A stretch of 64,000 bases of DNA from Candidatus Bathyarchaeia archaeon (GCA_035283685.1 DATETJ010000009.1:248001-312000); one strand, 5' to 3'; positions 53,137 to 61,160 are shown, numbered from the stretch's first letter. The notes: a model not told the origin generated them from the letters alone. Numbers and translations: made by a program.

Positions 53137-53538
53137 TCACAACAACAACTCTTGGATGTTGGGGTGAATGGGTTCAGAAGTCGTGGTCTTTGCTGTGCGT
53201 TTGATTCTGTCTTTGAGGTAGAGGAGTGATGCGCAGATGAGTGCGTAGACTGCTGTGTCTGTGAGTATGCCTTGCCATATGAGTTGGTATTCTGTGTAGT
53301 GGCTTACGATGGGTCCGCAGCCGTATTTGTAGACGCCTTCGATTGTGGTGAGCCATGGAGTTGGCAGACCGTAGCTGGTTTGTTTTAGTGGAACTTTGAA
53401 AATTGAGTATATGCATGGCTCTGCGCGTTGAGGGAAGACGAATTCGGACCTGTACAATGCTGATGCGAATGTTAGAAGGAATCCTAGGATTATTGGACCT
53501 ATCAGGAATTTCCTGATCGTGGTTTTGTTTCTCAGCAT
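53137..53538 (-). CDS. Membrane protein with extracellular loop
   Basis: The 133-residue product has an N-terminal membrane helix (FLIGPIILGFLLTFASALY), a loop of about 65 residues with two cysteines (EPCIYSIF, YKYGCGPIV) and a second helix (TDTAVYALICASLLYL) before a basic tail. The cysteines may form a disulfide outside. Function unknown. A palindromic element shared with the gene at 55471 lies about 50 to 80 bases upstream. Confidence 0.55.
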   Translation of the reverse strand: MLRNKTTIRKFLIGPIILGFLLTFASALYRSEFVFPQRAEPCIYSIFKVPLKQTSYGLPTPWLTTIEGVYKYGCGPIVSHYTEYQLIWQGILTDTAVYALICASLLYLKDRIKRTAKTTTSEPIHPNIQELLL

Positions 53539-53586
53539 GCCAAGGTTACCATTGTGTTATGGGGCGAGATTGGGACTTAATTCCAT

Positions 53587-53618
53587 GCATTCGAACAGGG
53601 TGTTCTGCGATTCGTACA
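53587..53618 (-). promoter_or_regulatory. Palindromic promoter element, copy 1
   Basis: The block GCATTCGAACAGGGTGTTCT continues with GCGATTCGTACA and is almost identical to 55744-55775. Its core GAACA-ggg-TGTTC (53593-53605) is a perfect inverted repeat. It lies directly before a TATA-like AATTAAG on the minus strand and upstream of the gene ending its 5' side at 53538. Confidence 0.6.
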
Positions 53619-53656
53619 GGTAGAATTATCGTAGGGGTCGAGTGTCGATGCGGGTG

Positions 53657-54115
53657 CTATGGAGGTTGGGTTGCGCTGATGATGGCGTCGAAGCTGAATG
53701 TTGTGATTCCTCGAGTGTTGGGCTCTACGTTTAGGATCAGGGTGGTTTTGAGCAGTTGGTTTGGGCTTAGTGTTTGGCTTTGGTAGTCCCAGCTTAGTGT
53801 TATGTTTTCTGAGGCGTTTGTCGGGGTCCAGTTTGTTGTGTTCATTGAGAGCCTAATGTTCGTGTTGCCCGTGTTAAGCACGTAAATCGTGATATTCTTT
53901 GTGGTGCCTGCTTCGATGTTGCCCCAGTCGATTGCTGACACTTTGTTTGTGTGGTTGGTGTCCCAGTAGGCTTCAATGTCGATGGTTTGGATGTATGTGA
54001 CGTTTCCTGGGTTTTGTAGCATGACTGTGTAGAGAGCGACGACGGTTATGAGGATGGTTATTACTGCGACTGCGATTAGAACAACGATTTGTCTATTTTG
54101 AGAAGGGTATGCCAT
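53657..54115 (-). CDS. Membrane-anchored extracellular beta domain protein
   Basis: The 152-residue product has an N-terminal membrane helix (IVVLIAVAVITILITVVALY) and an outside beta-sandwich with many potential N-glycosylation sites (NTTNWTPTNASENITLSW). It resembles archaeal proteins with a type IV pilin-like or signal-anchor start. I choose ATG 54115 (MAYPSQNRQ) over the TTG/ATG six codons upstream. Function unknown. Confidence 0.55.
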   Translation of the reverse strand: MAYPSQNRQIVVLIAVAVITILITVVALYTVMLQNPGNVTYIQTIDIEAYWDTNHTNKVSAIDWGNIEAGTTKNITIYVLNTGNTNIRLSMNTTNWTPTNASENITLSWDYQSQTLSPNQLLKTTLILNVEPNTRGITTFSFDAIISATQPP

Positions 54116-54271
54116 TTCAGGAGCCAGAATCATATGTCGTAAGACTTAATATTATATCTTTTCTGGCATCTGCTCGACGCTTGTACAGGTGTTGCTACTT
54201 AGTAGATTGAGCTTGCTTCGATGAAGTAGACCCAATTGCCAGGATGATCAGGATGGATCCATGGGTAGTTG

Positions 54272-54530
54272 TGGGAAGAGAAATTTCAAGAGAAGAAGGG
54301 GACAATCGCTTAGGGCCTTCTTCTATCTTGGGTGTGGCTGAAGCTGTGTGGACATCGTCGTCAGAGTGTTCCGGGTGACATCAACGCCCGGCACGGCTGT
54401 GTTGGCTTGGACGGTTGTAGTTGAACATGCAAGCGCAGGACTGTTGTAGCGGGTCTGGATTTTCATGGGTCGTTAACTTTTGCTTAGAAATTGTAATAAT
54501 ACCGAGGCGATTTTTGTTCAGCAGTAGTGG
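54272..54530 (+). repeat. Dispersed structured repeat, copy E
   Basis: It holds the hairpin block (AAATTTCAAGAGAAGAAGG to CCTTCTTCT, 54282-54324), a middle block GGACATCGTCGTC to GTGACATCAAC, the stretch GGTTGTAGTTGAACATGCAA shared with copy B, and the 3' block CGTTAACTTTTGCTTAG to TAATAATACCGAG. It fills most of the 465-base gap between two minus-strand genes. Confidence 0.8.
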
Positions 54531-54598
54531 TCTGGGTCGCGGGAGAGATTCTTCTTTTTCGTGCTTTTCTCAATGTAGTCGTCTTGTTTTGTGCTATG

Positions 54599-54937
54599 CT
54601 ATTTCTTTCGTGTTTTCAAGACTTCTGTGTATATCGGGTTGGTTTGGGCTTCCCGCCATGTTACGAGGTGTATTTGAACTGGGTGAAACGGTGGGAGACC
54701 AGTTTCTTCCTCTATTTTGCCTATGATTTGGGCTTTGCGCCAAGCGCTTTTGGGGAGATCTTTGGCTATGATCAAGACGTCTATGTCGCTTGCTGCTGCC
54801 GCGTTTCCTGCGACGACGCTGCCGAAGGGCACGACTTCAGCTTCACCTAGAACCGCTTTAGCTGCGTCGCTCAATTTCCTAACTATGTTCTTCCAGTCTT
54901 GTCTGATTTCATAGATGGACGGCGACTCGCTTGACAA
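54599..54937 (-). CDS. MNT-type nucleotidyltransferase
   Basis: The 112-residue product has the GS-x10-DxD motif (GSVVAGNAAAASDID) of minimal nucleotidyltransferases. Its start overlaps the end of the HEPN gene by 29 bases, the usual HEPN-MNT pairing, here with the HEPN gene first. It may modify the HEPN partner, as in type VII toxin-antitoxin systems. Confidence 0.85.
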   Translation of the reverse strand: MSSESPSIYEIRQDWKNIVRKLSDAAKAVLGEAEVVPFGSVVAGNAAAASDIDVLIIAKDLPKSAWRKAQIIGKIEEETGLPPFHPVQIHLVTWREAQTNPIYTEVLKTRKK

Positions 54938-55322
54938 GCTGTATCACTTTCTTGGCGATCTCAACACACTCGTGTGCATCCTGCCTATTATATTCTTCAC
55001 CTGAATAGCGCGATTTCAAATATGCGACCTCAAGCATGACTAGGTCGCTGCGGTGTTCAGATCCAAACTTGTTTAGTGTTTTCCTGTCTATTTTTGGAAC
55101 AGACGCTAAGTGGCTGAACAAGGTTCGTATGCTATGTGTTCTCGGCACGTATCCAAGATGCTTCAATATGTGCGCTTTCAGAAACAGTTGCGTTGCTTGC
55201 TCAGCGTCGAAACATGTCACATCGTACAATCTTCTTTCAATGTTGCCTTCGGCTGACCTCATAAACATTTTTGATTTTTTTAGAAGGATGTTTACGGATT
55301 CAAGTGAGCTGATGGCGATCAC
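54909..55322 (-). CDS. HEPN-domain protein
   Basis: The 137-residue helical product matches HEPN proteins (DVTCFDAEQATQLFLKAHIL, PRTHSIRTLFSHL). The R-x4-6-H ribonuclease motif is not evident, unlike the HepT protein at 17.3 kb, so it may act as a binding partner or carry a variant site. It is coupled to the MNT gene. A 40-nt copy of its internal sequence sits at 56349-56388. Confidence 0.8.
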   Translation of the reverse strand: MIAISSLESVNILLKKSKMFMRSAEGNIERRLYDVTCFDAEQATQLFLKAHILKHLGYVPRTHSIRTLFSHLASVPKIDRKTLNKFGSEHRSDLVMLEVAYLKSRYSGEEYNRQDAHECVEIAKKVIQLVKRVAVHL

Positions 55323-55470
55323 CCGCTTATCTTGAAAGCAAGGCTTTCTGCACTTAAGATTTAGCGTGAACGCGCCGAATCAGGTCAGAGCCGTCGTCAG
55401 TTGGGCAGTGCTTTGCGCCGACTACTTCTATGTCAAGGTTGAGGGGTCGCGGGTGTGTGTTGTGAAGAGA

Positions 55471-55680
55471 TTAGGTTTTTGATGTGGCTTCTTTCAATTT
55501 GCTGAGATCCTTTATTATTTGTCGCATGCGTCTTGTGGTGAGTTTCTTGTTTTCTTCTTTTAGACTGATGAGGAATATGTCGTAGGCTATGTCGGCTAGA
55601 CCTAGCATGACGTCTAGGCTGGAGTTTTTGCTTAGGACCTTGTCGATGCATCTTGCGCGGTATGCTGGGTCTTTCATCAA
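55471..55680 (-). CDS. Small helical basic protein
   Basis: The 69-residue product is helical and lysine-rich at its end (YRARCIDKVLSKNSSLDVML, KKLTTRRMRQIIKDLSKLKE). The family is not recognised. Its promoter region has copy 2 of the GAACA-ggg-TGTTC element. It could start at either of the first two methionines. Confidence 0.5.
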   Translation of the reverse strand: MMKDPAYRARCIDKVLSKNSSLDVMLGLADIAYDIFLISLKEENKKLTTRRMRQIIKDLSKLKEATSKT

Positions 55681-55743
55681 GGACCGTTCTGCTCGAATAT
55701 CCAGTAAATGGCCTATAGGATTTAAGCTTGATTTTTTGCTTGG

Positions 55744-55775
55744 GCATTCGAACAGGGTGTTCTGTTATTCGTACA
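55744..55775 (-). promoter_or_regulatory. Palindromic promoter element, copy 2
   Basis: This block is nearly identical to 53587-53618, with the same core GAACA-ggg-TGTTC (55750-55762). A TATA-like GCTTAAATC follows on the minus strand at about 55718-55726, and the gene start at 55680 is about 40 bases further on. The matching layout at two genes points to one shared regulator. Confidence 0.6.
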
Positions 55776-55944
55776 TCAACCGCTTGAATGTTGAAGTCAA
55801 ACTTGGCTCAGAACCATCATCATGCCGCAAACGAGTCTCTGAGTTCTAAGGTTCGTTTGTCTTTGGCAGAGAGGTTTCCACGGTCACCAGCGGTTTCTAG
55901 CTATTATGGATTAAGCCTTTGAGACTTCACGTGTAAGTTGCGGT

Positions 55945-56199
55945 TTAAGTGGGGTATTTCGTCAGTTTTATCATTCCGTAGATGAATAGGAATAATGCGA
56001 TGTGTATTTGGATGAAGGATATGAAGTATGCTTGCCATGGGCTTGTGACCACGTCTATGGATGTGAGGGGTATTTGTATTAACCAGAGTTCGGTCATGCC
56101 GCGGTAAACTGAGTAGTTCAAGACCCAGTCGATGCTTATCCAGCCTGTGACCCACGAGATTAATCCCAGAAGAAGAGCGAGGCGACCTTTATTGTTCAA
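55945..56199 (-). CDS. Small membrane protein, two helices
   Basis: The 84-residue product has hydrophobic segments at about residues 7-26 and 55-78, with a loop between them (YSVYRGMTELWLIQIPLTSI). Function unknown. It resembles in style the membrane protein at 53137 but no clear sequence likeness is seen. Confidence 0.5.
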   Translation of the reverse strand: MNNKGRLALLLGLISWVTGWISIDWVLNYSVYRGMTELWLIQIPLTSIDVVTSPWQAYFISFIQIHIALFLFIYGMIKLTKYPT

Positions 56200-56348
56200 T
56201 ATGCGTCACAACCGCAGCGTGATGTCATTTTATTGTTTTGGCATGATTTGATATAGACGTTATTCCATGGAACGCCACATTACTTTTGCCGAAATGTCCG
56301 AAAACCGAATAAGAAACTGCATAATGTTAGATTTCGAGTTTTTTTAAG

Positions 56349-56388
56349 GTCGCTGCGGTGTTTAGATTCAAACTTGTTTAGTGTTTGT
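56349..56388 (-). pseudogene. 40-nt copy of an internal HEPN-gene segment
   Basis: It matches 55042-55081 with two C/T differences in 40 bases. That segment encodes TLNKFGSEHRSDL in the HEPN gene. Here it stands in an otherwise unrelated gap (56200-56499), so it is a remnant of a second HEPN gene or a small duplication. Confidence 0.65.
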
Positions 56389-56499
56389 TGAATTGTGGGT
56401 GAAAGGGCGTTTTCTGTTTTGTGAGGATGTGCGCGGTCGATTGGTGTTCAGAAATGTTTAAGCTCCTAGAGAATATTGGGCTTGGTTTGGTGTGAGATT

Positions 56500-56886
56500 T
56501 TGATTCCTCGTAGAAATATTGCGTTGGTGGCGCATGATAATAAGAAGGATGATTTGGTGGAGTGGGCTGATTTTAACAAGGGAACTTTGGCTGTTCATAA
56601 CTTGTATGCGACTGGGGATACTGGGAAGAGGATAATGGAGAAGACTAGTCTGAGGCTTACTTTGCTTAAAGGCGGGTCTTATGGCGGCGACATGGAGCTT
56701 GGCGCTTTGATTGCTAATGAGAAATTGGACTATTTGATTTTCTTCTGGGATCCTTTGCAGTCTCTTCCCCACGACGTCGACGTTAAGGCACTTCTTAGAA
56801 TAGCTGTCTTGTACAATGTGCCCACTGCCTGTAACAGGGCGACGGCGGATCTAATAATTTCCAGCCCATTGTTTCACAGTGCATAG
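56500..56886 (+). CDS. mgsA: Methylglyoxal synthase
   Basis: The product (about 128 residues from TTG 56500) matches MgsA: NIALVAHDNKKDDLVEW, ATGDTGKRIME, the active-site stretch LKGGSYGGDMELGALI with its catalytic Asp, FFWDPLQSLPHDVDVKALLR and ACNRATAD. It turns dihydroxyacetone phosphate into methylglyoxal and phosphate, a bypass of lower glycolysis. The family is mainly bacterial. In-frame TTG codons further upstream exist, but family members begin close to 56500. Confidence 0.93.
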   Translation: MIPRRNIALVAHDNKKDDLVEWADFNKGTLAVHNLYATGDTGKRIMEKTSLRLTLLKGGSYGGDMELGALIANEKLDYLIFFWDPLQSLPHDVDVKALLRIAVLYNVPTACNRATADLIISSPLFHSA

Positions 56887-56936
56887 TTACCATTATGACC
56901 GTACAATTAGATGTAGAATGCGTACACTGCTAACTA

Positions 56937-57089
56937 TTATTGCTTCTTAGGTTGAAGATCTGCTCCACATTCTGGGCAGAACTTTGAACTTACTGGAATA
57001 CGAGTTTGGCATTTAGGACAGATGAGCACCACTGGTCTATACGGGGATGTCTGAATTGGAACGAAAACAGCAATGATTCCGAGTGTCAT
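56937..57089 (-). CDS. Small zinc-ribbon protein
   Basis: A 50-codon frame encodes a short hydrophobic start (TLGIIAVFVPIQT) and a zinc ribbon (LICPKCQTRIPVSSKFCPEC). The four cysteines and their spacing are intact, so it is probably a real gene. It starts at ATG 57089; an in-frame stop lies directly upstream. Confidence 0.6.
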   Translation of the reverse strand: MTLGIIAVFVPIQTSPYRPVVLICPKCQTRIPVSSKFCPECGADLQPKKQ

Positions 57090-57275
57090 GTTCTGCCTTC
57101 AATAGAAACGATGTATGTAACGTGGTATATACTTATGCCTTTTTGAACGCGAGTCGATTGGGGAAATCTGCGCGTGCATGGTAGGTTGGAGGTCTGAGGC
57201 GGCAGCATAGATTGTCTTTGCGGTGCTGATGGTTTTTTCTGTGAGGCTTCTTGCATAAACGTGGTATGAGACCTT

Positions 57276-57692
57276 ATGTCAAGATACGCCAAACAGTGTG
57301 ATAGCGGCTTGGACGATGTAAATGAGCTGTTGCTGAAGCCTGAAGTTAAGGAGGTCGTGATTGTTCCTTGCCAATACTGCGGCGGACTCATTCCTCAAAC
57401 AACGGCCCCTGGTCACATTGTCGAGTTCCAAGAGAGACATGACCTCTCTCATGAAAGACTAGGAGAGATGTTCTCCGCGAAACCATTCTTGAACTCGTCA
57501 AGAAGGGTCATGTGCACTATACGGATATTTGAGAAGAAAGCGGTTGCAACATGCTTACGCTTCGCAACATCAAACACCGTTAGAAAACAGTTTTATCACT
57601 ATCTGCTTATCAATGGCTATGTTGAACGAGTCAGCCGAGGCGTCTACATAATCACGCAAAAGGGTGAAAAACTCTTAGAAATTCTGATTTAA
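57276..57692 (+). pseudogene. Frameshifted zinc-ribbon/winged-helix composite
   Basis: The frame starts with half a zinc ribbon (EVVIVPCQYCGGLIPQT, a relative of the protein at 46917), whose second cysteine pair is missing. It ends with a convincing winged helix (NTVRKQFYHYLLINGYVERVS). In between, the better protein sequence lies in another frame (RRDVLRETILELVKKGHVHYTDI at about 57440-57530), and dropping one base near 57530 rejoins it to the C-terminal part. It is probably a gene damaged by frameshifts and joined to a ribbon fragment. Confidence 0.55.
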
Positions 57693-57783
57693 CGCGCACA
57701 TCACATAAAGTGTAATCCGCTTTAGTAGTCACAGAAAGGCATATTTTGCTTGTCCATGAATGTCTCTGACAGAGGAATGGATA

Positions 57784-58482
57784 GTGAGCAAATTCAAATT
57801 GATTTTTGTAGGGAGCTTTATCCTCATTGTACTGTTGGGCATTTCAAATATTTGGTTTTTTACCACGTTAACGGGTCAAGTAAAGGAGTCACAAACCCAG
57901 CTGGACCAGAAGAACGACCAAGTTCAAACTCTCCAAAGCCAAGTTGACAGCCTATCAAATCAGCTGAACCAGAAAAACAGCCAATTAACAACGCTTCAAA
58001 ACCAAGTTGAAAACTTATCCAGTCAAATCAACGTTTTGAATCAAAATTACCTCGCTCTAAACCAAAGTTACACCGAACTTCAAAGGCAATATGAAGATTT
58101 GCTTTTCCATTATAATATCCTGAACAAACCCGCATCGAACTTCACCACAGTCAAAGACCTAAATATCTCACTTGCCATCGACCGTACAATCTACTACTAC
58201 AAAGATCCAGTTTCTGGCAATGCCACAATAAGATACCTTAACGGAACGGCTTTTGAGGGCGAGTTCATCCTACGCGTTTTTGCTATTCAGACTGAAGGAC
58301 CTGGATTGGCCGTATATTTTATATTTAGGCTATCGAATGGATTCGCAGACTTTGTGTGTCCACCGCCAGTTTTTCGTAGTGGACCGGGTTCCTACGGTAT
58401 AGAAATATCACGGATTAACACAGCAGATGGCTATATTGTGGCTGATGAGCCAGGACCAAGGGTTCTCGTAGAGGCAAAATAG
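57784..58482 (+). CDS. Membrane-anchored coiled-coil surface protein, copy 1
   Basis: The 232-residue product has an N-terminal signal anchor (LIFVGSFILIVLLGISNIWF), a coiled coil with repeated QLxQKNxQLxTLQ heptads (about residues 30-110) and an outside beta domain (FTTVKDLNISLAIDRTIYYY to the end). I choose GTG 57784 because the duplicate gene has its only start at the same aligned position. It is likely displayed on the cell surface; function unknown. Confidence 0.7.
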   Translation: MSKFKLIFVGSFILIVLLGISNIWFFTTLTGQVKESQTQLDQKNDQVQTLQSQVDSLSNQLNQKNSQLTTLQNQVENLSSQINVLNQNYLALNQSYTELQRQYEDLLFHYNILNKPASNFTTVKDLNISLAIDRTIYYYKDPVSGNATIRYLNGTAFEGEFILRVFAIQTEGPGLAVYFIFRLSNGFADFVCPPPVFRSGPGSYGIEISRINTADGYIVADEPGPRVLVEAK

Positions 58483-58613
58483 AATTGGCATAACACGCAC
58501 AGGCAAGAATTATTTCAACACAGTTTCTCCCATGATTTTTCCAGAATTCCTTAAATTTGGCACGGAAACGCATATCTTGTCTCTTCCAGAATGTTTCGGT
58601 AGGGGAATGAGTA

Positions 58614-59297
58614 TTGAGCAGAGTCAAAATTGCTTTTGCAGGAAGCCTTGCACTCATCGTTTTATTGGGAGTTTCGAATTTTTGGCTGTTTACTACGGTG
58701 ACGAGTCTGCAAGCGGATAAGACCGCATTAACAAGTCAGGTAAATGACTCACAAACTCAGTTAAATGCGAAAAATAACCAAATTCAGACGCTTCAAAATC
58801 AAGTTTATAACTTGTCTGACAGGATAGAAGAACTTGATGCTCAACTCCAGAGCAAACTAACTCAAATCAATGCTTTGAACGAAAGTTACACTGAACTGTT
58901 AAGAGAATATGAGGACTTGCTTTTTCATTACAACCTTCTCAACAAACCTGTATCGAACTTCACGACGGTCAATGACTTGAATATCACGTTAGCTCTTCAT
59001 CGCACAACTTACTATTATAAGGATCCCGTTTCGGGGAATGTTACAATAACCTATCTTAATGGAACAGCGTTTAGAGGTGCATTCATCCTCTATATCAGAC
59101 ATCTAACTAAAGAGGTTATGAGTACTACAGCCTGGATTGCAATTGATGGATTCACTGAACTCCACCTGTCGCCACCTGTCTTTCAATTCGGTTCTGGAAA
59201 CTACACAATAGGGATAAGCAGTCTGTCCAACGCTGACGGCTACATAATAGAATCCAGATGGCAGGTTTTTCCCAGTGTTCAGGTAGAGGCAAAATAG
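58614..59297 (+). CDS. Membrane-anchored coiled-coil surface protein, copy 2
   Basis: The 227-residue product is a close relative of the preceding one: signal anchor (IAFAGSLALIVLLGVSNFWL), coiled coil, the shared YEDLLFHYNLLNKPVSNFTT and beta domain. The last part of the beta domain diverges most between the copies. The start is TTG 58614, with GGGGAATG upstream. Confidence 0.7.
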   Translation: MSRVKIAFAGSLALIVLLGVSNFWLFTTVTSLQADKTALTSQVNDSQTQLNAKNNQIQTLQNQVYNLSDRIEELDAQLQSKLTQINALNESYTELLREYEDLLFHYNLLNKPVSNFTTVNDLNITLALHRTTYYYKDPVSGNVTITYLNGTAFRGAFILYIRHLTKEVMSTTAWIAIDGFTELHLSPPVFQFGSGNYTIGISSLSNADGYIIESRWQVFPSVQVEAK

Positions 59298-59398
59298 AAT
59301 AGGCACAACGCATACACGCGAATCATTTTCGACACAGTTTTTTCGACATGATTTTTCTAGCCAAAATTCCTTAAATTAGGCTTTCTTCTCGTTTCTGT

Positions 59399-59515
59399 TT
59401 GGGGCCAGAGCCAACAGCGGCAAGCGTGCCCGTTGATGATGTACGTGACGTGATTAATGTTAGCTCTGCTGAGGTTCCAGACGCTAAGGTTTTGAAGATG
59501 ATTGAGCGTGCTTAG
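59399..59515 (+). CDS. Possible small reading frame
   Basis: A 38-codon frame from TTG 59399 encodes an acidic helical peptide (VPVDDVRDVINVSSAEVPDA, then KVLKMIERA). It ends two bases before the convergent wHTH gene. The sequence looks coding but may be the start of a truncated gene. Confidence 0.3.
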   Translation: MGPEPTAASVPVDDVRDVINVSSAEVPDAKVLKMIERA

Positions 59516-59516
59516 A

Positions 59517-59933
59517 TTACTGGCGAGTTGCTAAAGGCGGTCTTTTCTGCACGTATTGGTAGCGTCTTGGTCGTCCCTCTCTGTTCAGGACTCCATCCTT
59601 GACCAAATCAATCAGTGCGTGTGCTACTGCTGTCCTGTCATAGTGGAATCCTCGTCTTGCCATTTCACTGTGCACTTCCCCAAGTCCTCGTCCAGAAGAG
59701 AACCATCCTTCCTCCCAGAGGCGTTGTATGATTACTTTGCATGTTTCTGCTCTGGGCGCTGCTGCTTCCTGTCCTGATATGAGCGGTGTTTCCTTCAGTT
59801 TCTCCGTTACTGTTTGCAGGAATTTGCCCACCGCTTCGTTGGCTTGGTCCACTGTGCCTTCTATCTCGAATTCCACGTTGCCCACTTTCATCTTAACCTT
59901 AATCGGCTGAGCACTCTGGGGCTGTTCTGTCAT
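59517..59933 (-). CDS. Two-domain winged-helix protein, paralogue 4
   Basis: The 138-residue product has the same layout as the three genes at 42.5-44.2 kb: an N-terminal domain (IKVKMKVGNVEFEIEGTVDQ, then AVGKFLQTV) and a winged helix (about residues 65-130, with YDRTAVAHALIDLVKDGVLN). Its divergent neighbour is nurA, so it might regulate the nurA-herA operon. Confidence 0.7.
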   Translation of the reverse strand: MTEQPQSAQPIKVKMKVGNVEFEIEGTVDQANEAVGKFLQTVTEKLKETPLISGQEAAAPRAETCKVIIQRLWEEGWFSSGRGLGEVHSEMARRGFHYDRTAVAHALIDLVKDGVLNREGRPRRYQYVQKRPPLATRQ

Positions 59934-60029
59934 GATGGTTCCTTATTGCATATTGTATTGCGCAACTTGCACATGCGCAATTCTTAAATACTCACCAACA
60001 TACCACATATTGCCTATTGGTGAATTCAA

Positions 60030-61160
60030 TTGATTCAACAACCACAATATACGCCAACAACCAGCAAATATAACTTTCCACTAATGAGACTCGAAGACAC
60101 ATCAGCCCTACCACAACGCTTCATGGAACTCAGCCTAAGAACAATAAAAAACATCCACAACAACACAGCCCACACCCCGCCTCCTCAGCCCACCGCAGAA
60201 GAAGCAGACGAAACTCAACAGGAATTCACGCCAGCCTTCCTTGGACAAACAATACTACAACACAAACCAATCCCACTCCAGCCCAAGCCCGATCAGACAC
60301 CAGTCATAGCGATAGATGTGTCCAGCATAAGACTAGGCGAAACAGACACAGGCATCCTACTCGCCTTGAGAGCCGCAACCGTGTGGAAACAAAGAGGCAC
60401 AGCATATCGCTACATGCGCTTCGGACCATTCCCAATACACATAACAGACCAAAACCAACACGACATCCTCAACCTATTCCACGAACCCAGCCCAACTCAA
60501 CGCACAAACAGCCTACTCAATCAACTAACTAGCATACCAGAACTCAACCAAACACAAACCCGCATAACAGCGCTACTAGAAAAATGGCTCCAAACCCAAA
60601 CCGCAGCCCAAGCCAGAAACAGCCTCATCCTCTTAGACGGCAGCCTCACCGCAGGAACCAACGACAACCCACCCAGCGCAGTCACACACCTGCTAGAAAC
60701 AGCACGCAACAACCACAACACAATACTAGCCCTAACCAAAATCACAAGGCTACGCCTAAACGGACACAACATAACCAACCTAATCCAAGCAAACCAGAAA
60801 CCATGCCTACTCCAACTCGACGGCTACCAAACAGCCCGAGCCTACAACCACATACGCCTAATGGGCGCCATCTACGTAGCCAAACTCAACCACACCCCAT
60901 ACACATTCCGCCTCGACATAGACGCAGACACACCCAGCCAGCAGGCGGTTGAAGCAGTTGAACACCTCATCGCAAACGACCTCATCACAGACGGCTACCC
61001 CGAAACCCTCAGGCTAGCCCACATTTACGCCACATTCACAGCCAACGAAGTCATAGGCATCCAACGCTTTCTCAGCCAAGCCTACGGCATCAAAATAGTC
61101 CAGAGACCCAACATACGACGCCTGTTATTCGGACCATACGGAACCAGACACGACAGTTGA
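60030..61160 (+). CDS. nurA: NurA-domain nuclease
   Basis: The 376-residue product matches NurA 5'-3' nucleases, with VIAIDVSSIRLGE (Asp96), LILLDGSLTAG and the later FRLDIDAD. The acidic residues bind manganese. NurA works with HerA to resect DNA ends. The ORF overlaps herA by 4 bases. The N-terminal 90 residues are rich in Pro, Thr and Gln. The coding strand is extremely rich in A and C. Confidence 0.9.
   Translation: MIQQPQYTPTTSKYNFPLMRLEDTSALPQRFMELSLRTIKNIHNNTAHTPPPQPTAEEADETQQEFTPAFLGQTILQHKPIPLQPKPDQTPVIAIDVSSIRLGETDTGILLALRAATVWKQRGTAYRYMRFGPFPIHITDQNQHDILNLFHEPSPTQRTNSLLNQLTSIPELNQTQTRITALLEKWLQTQTAAQARNSLILLDGSLTAGTNDNPPSAVTHLLETARNNHNTILALTKITRLRLNGHNITNLIQANQKPCLLQLDGYQTARAYNHIRLMGAIYVAKLNHTPYTFRLDIDADTPSQQAVEAVEHLIANDLITDGYPETLRLAHIYATFTANEVIGIQRFLSQAYGIKIVQRPNIRRLLFGPYGTRHDS

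Larger units (their letters stand above)
57772..59390 (+). repeat. Tandem duplication of a surface-protein gene
   Basis: Two units of about 800 bases follow each other. Each has the start region (GAGGAATG or GGGGAATG 8 bases before a GTG/TTG start), the gene, and a similar 3' flank with ACACAGTTT, CATGATTTTTC and AATTCCTTAAATT. The likeness of the flanks shows that the whole unit was copied. Confidence 0.75.

Noticed and set aside
54421-54850. Plus-strand frames of 101 and 107 codons across repeat copy E and the MNT gene
   Set aside because: They run antisense to the MNT gene and through the repeat, with Cys/Phe-rich composition typical of shadows.
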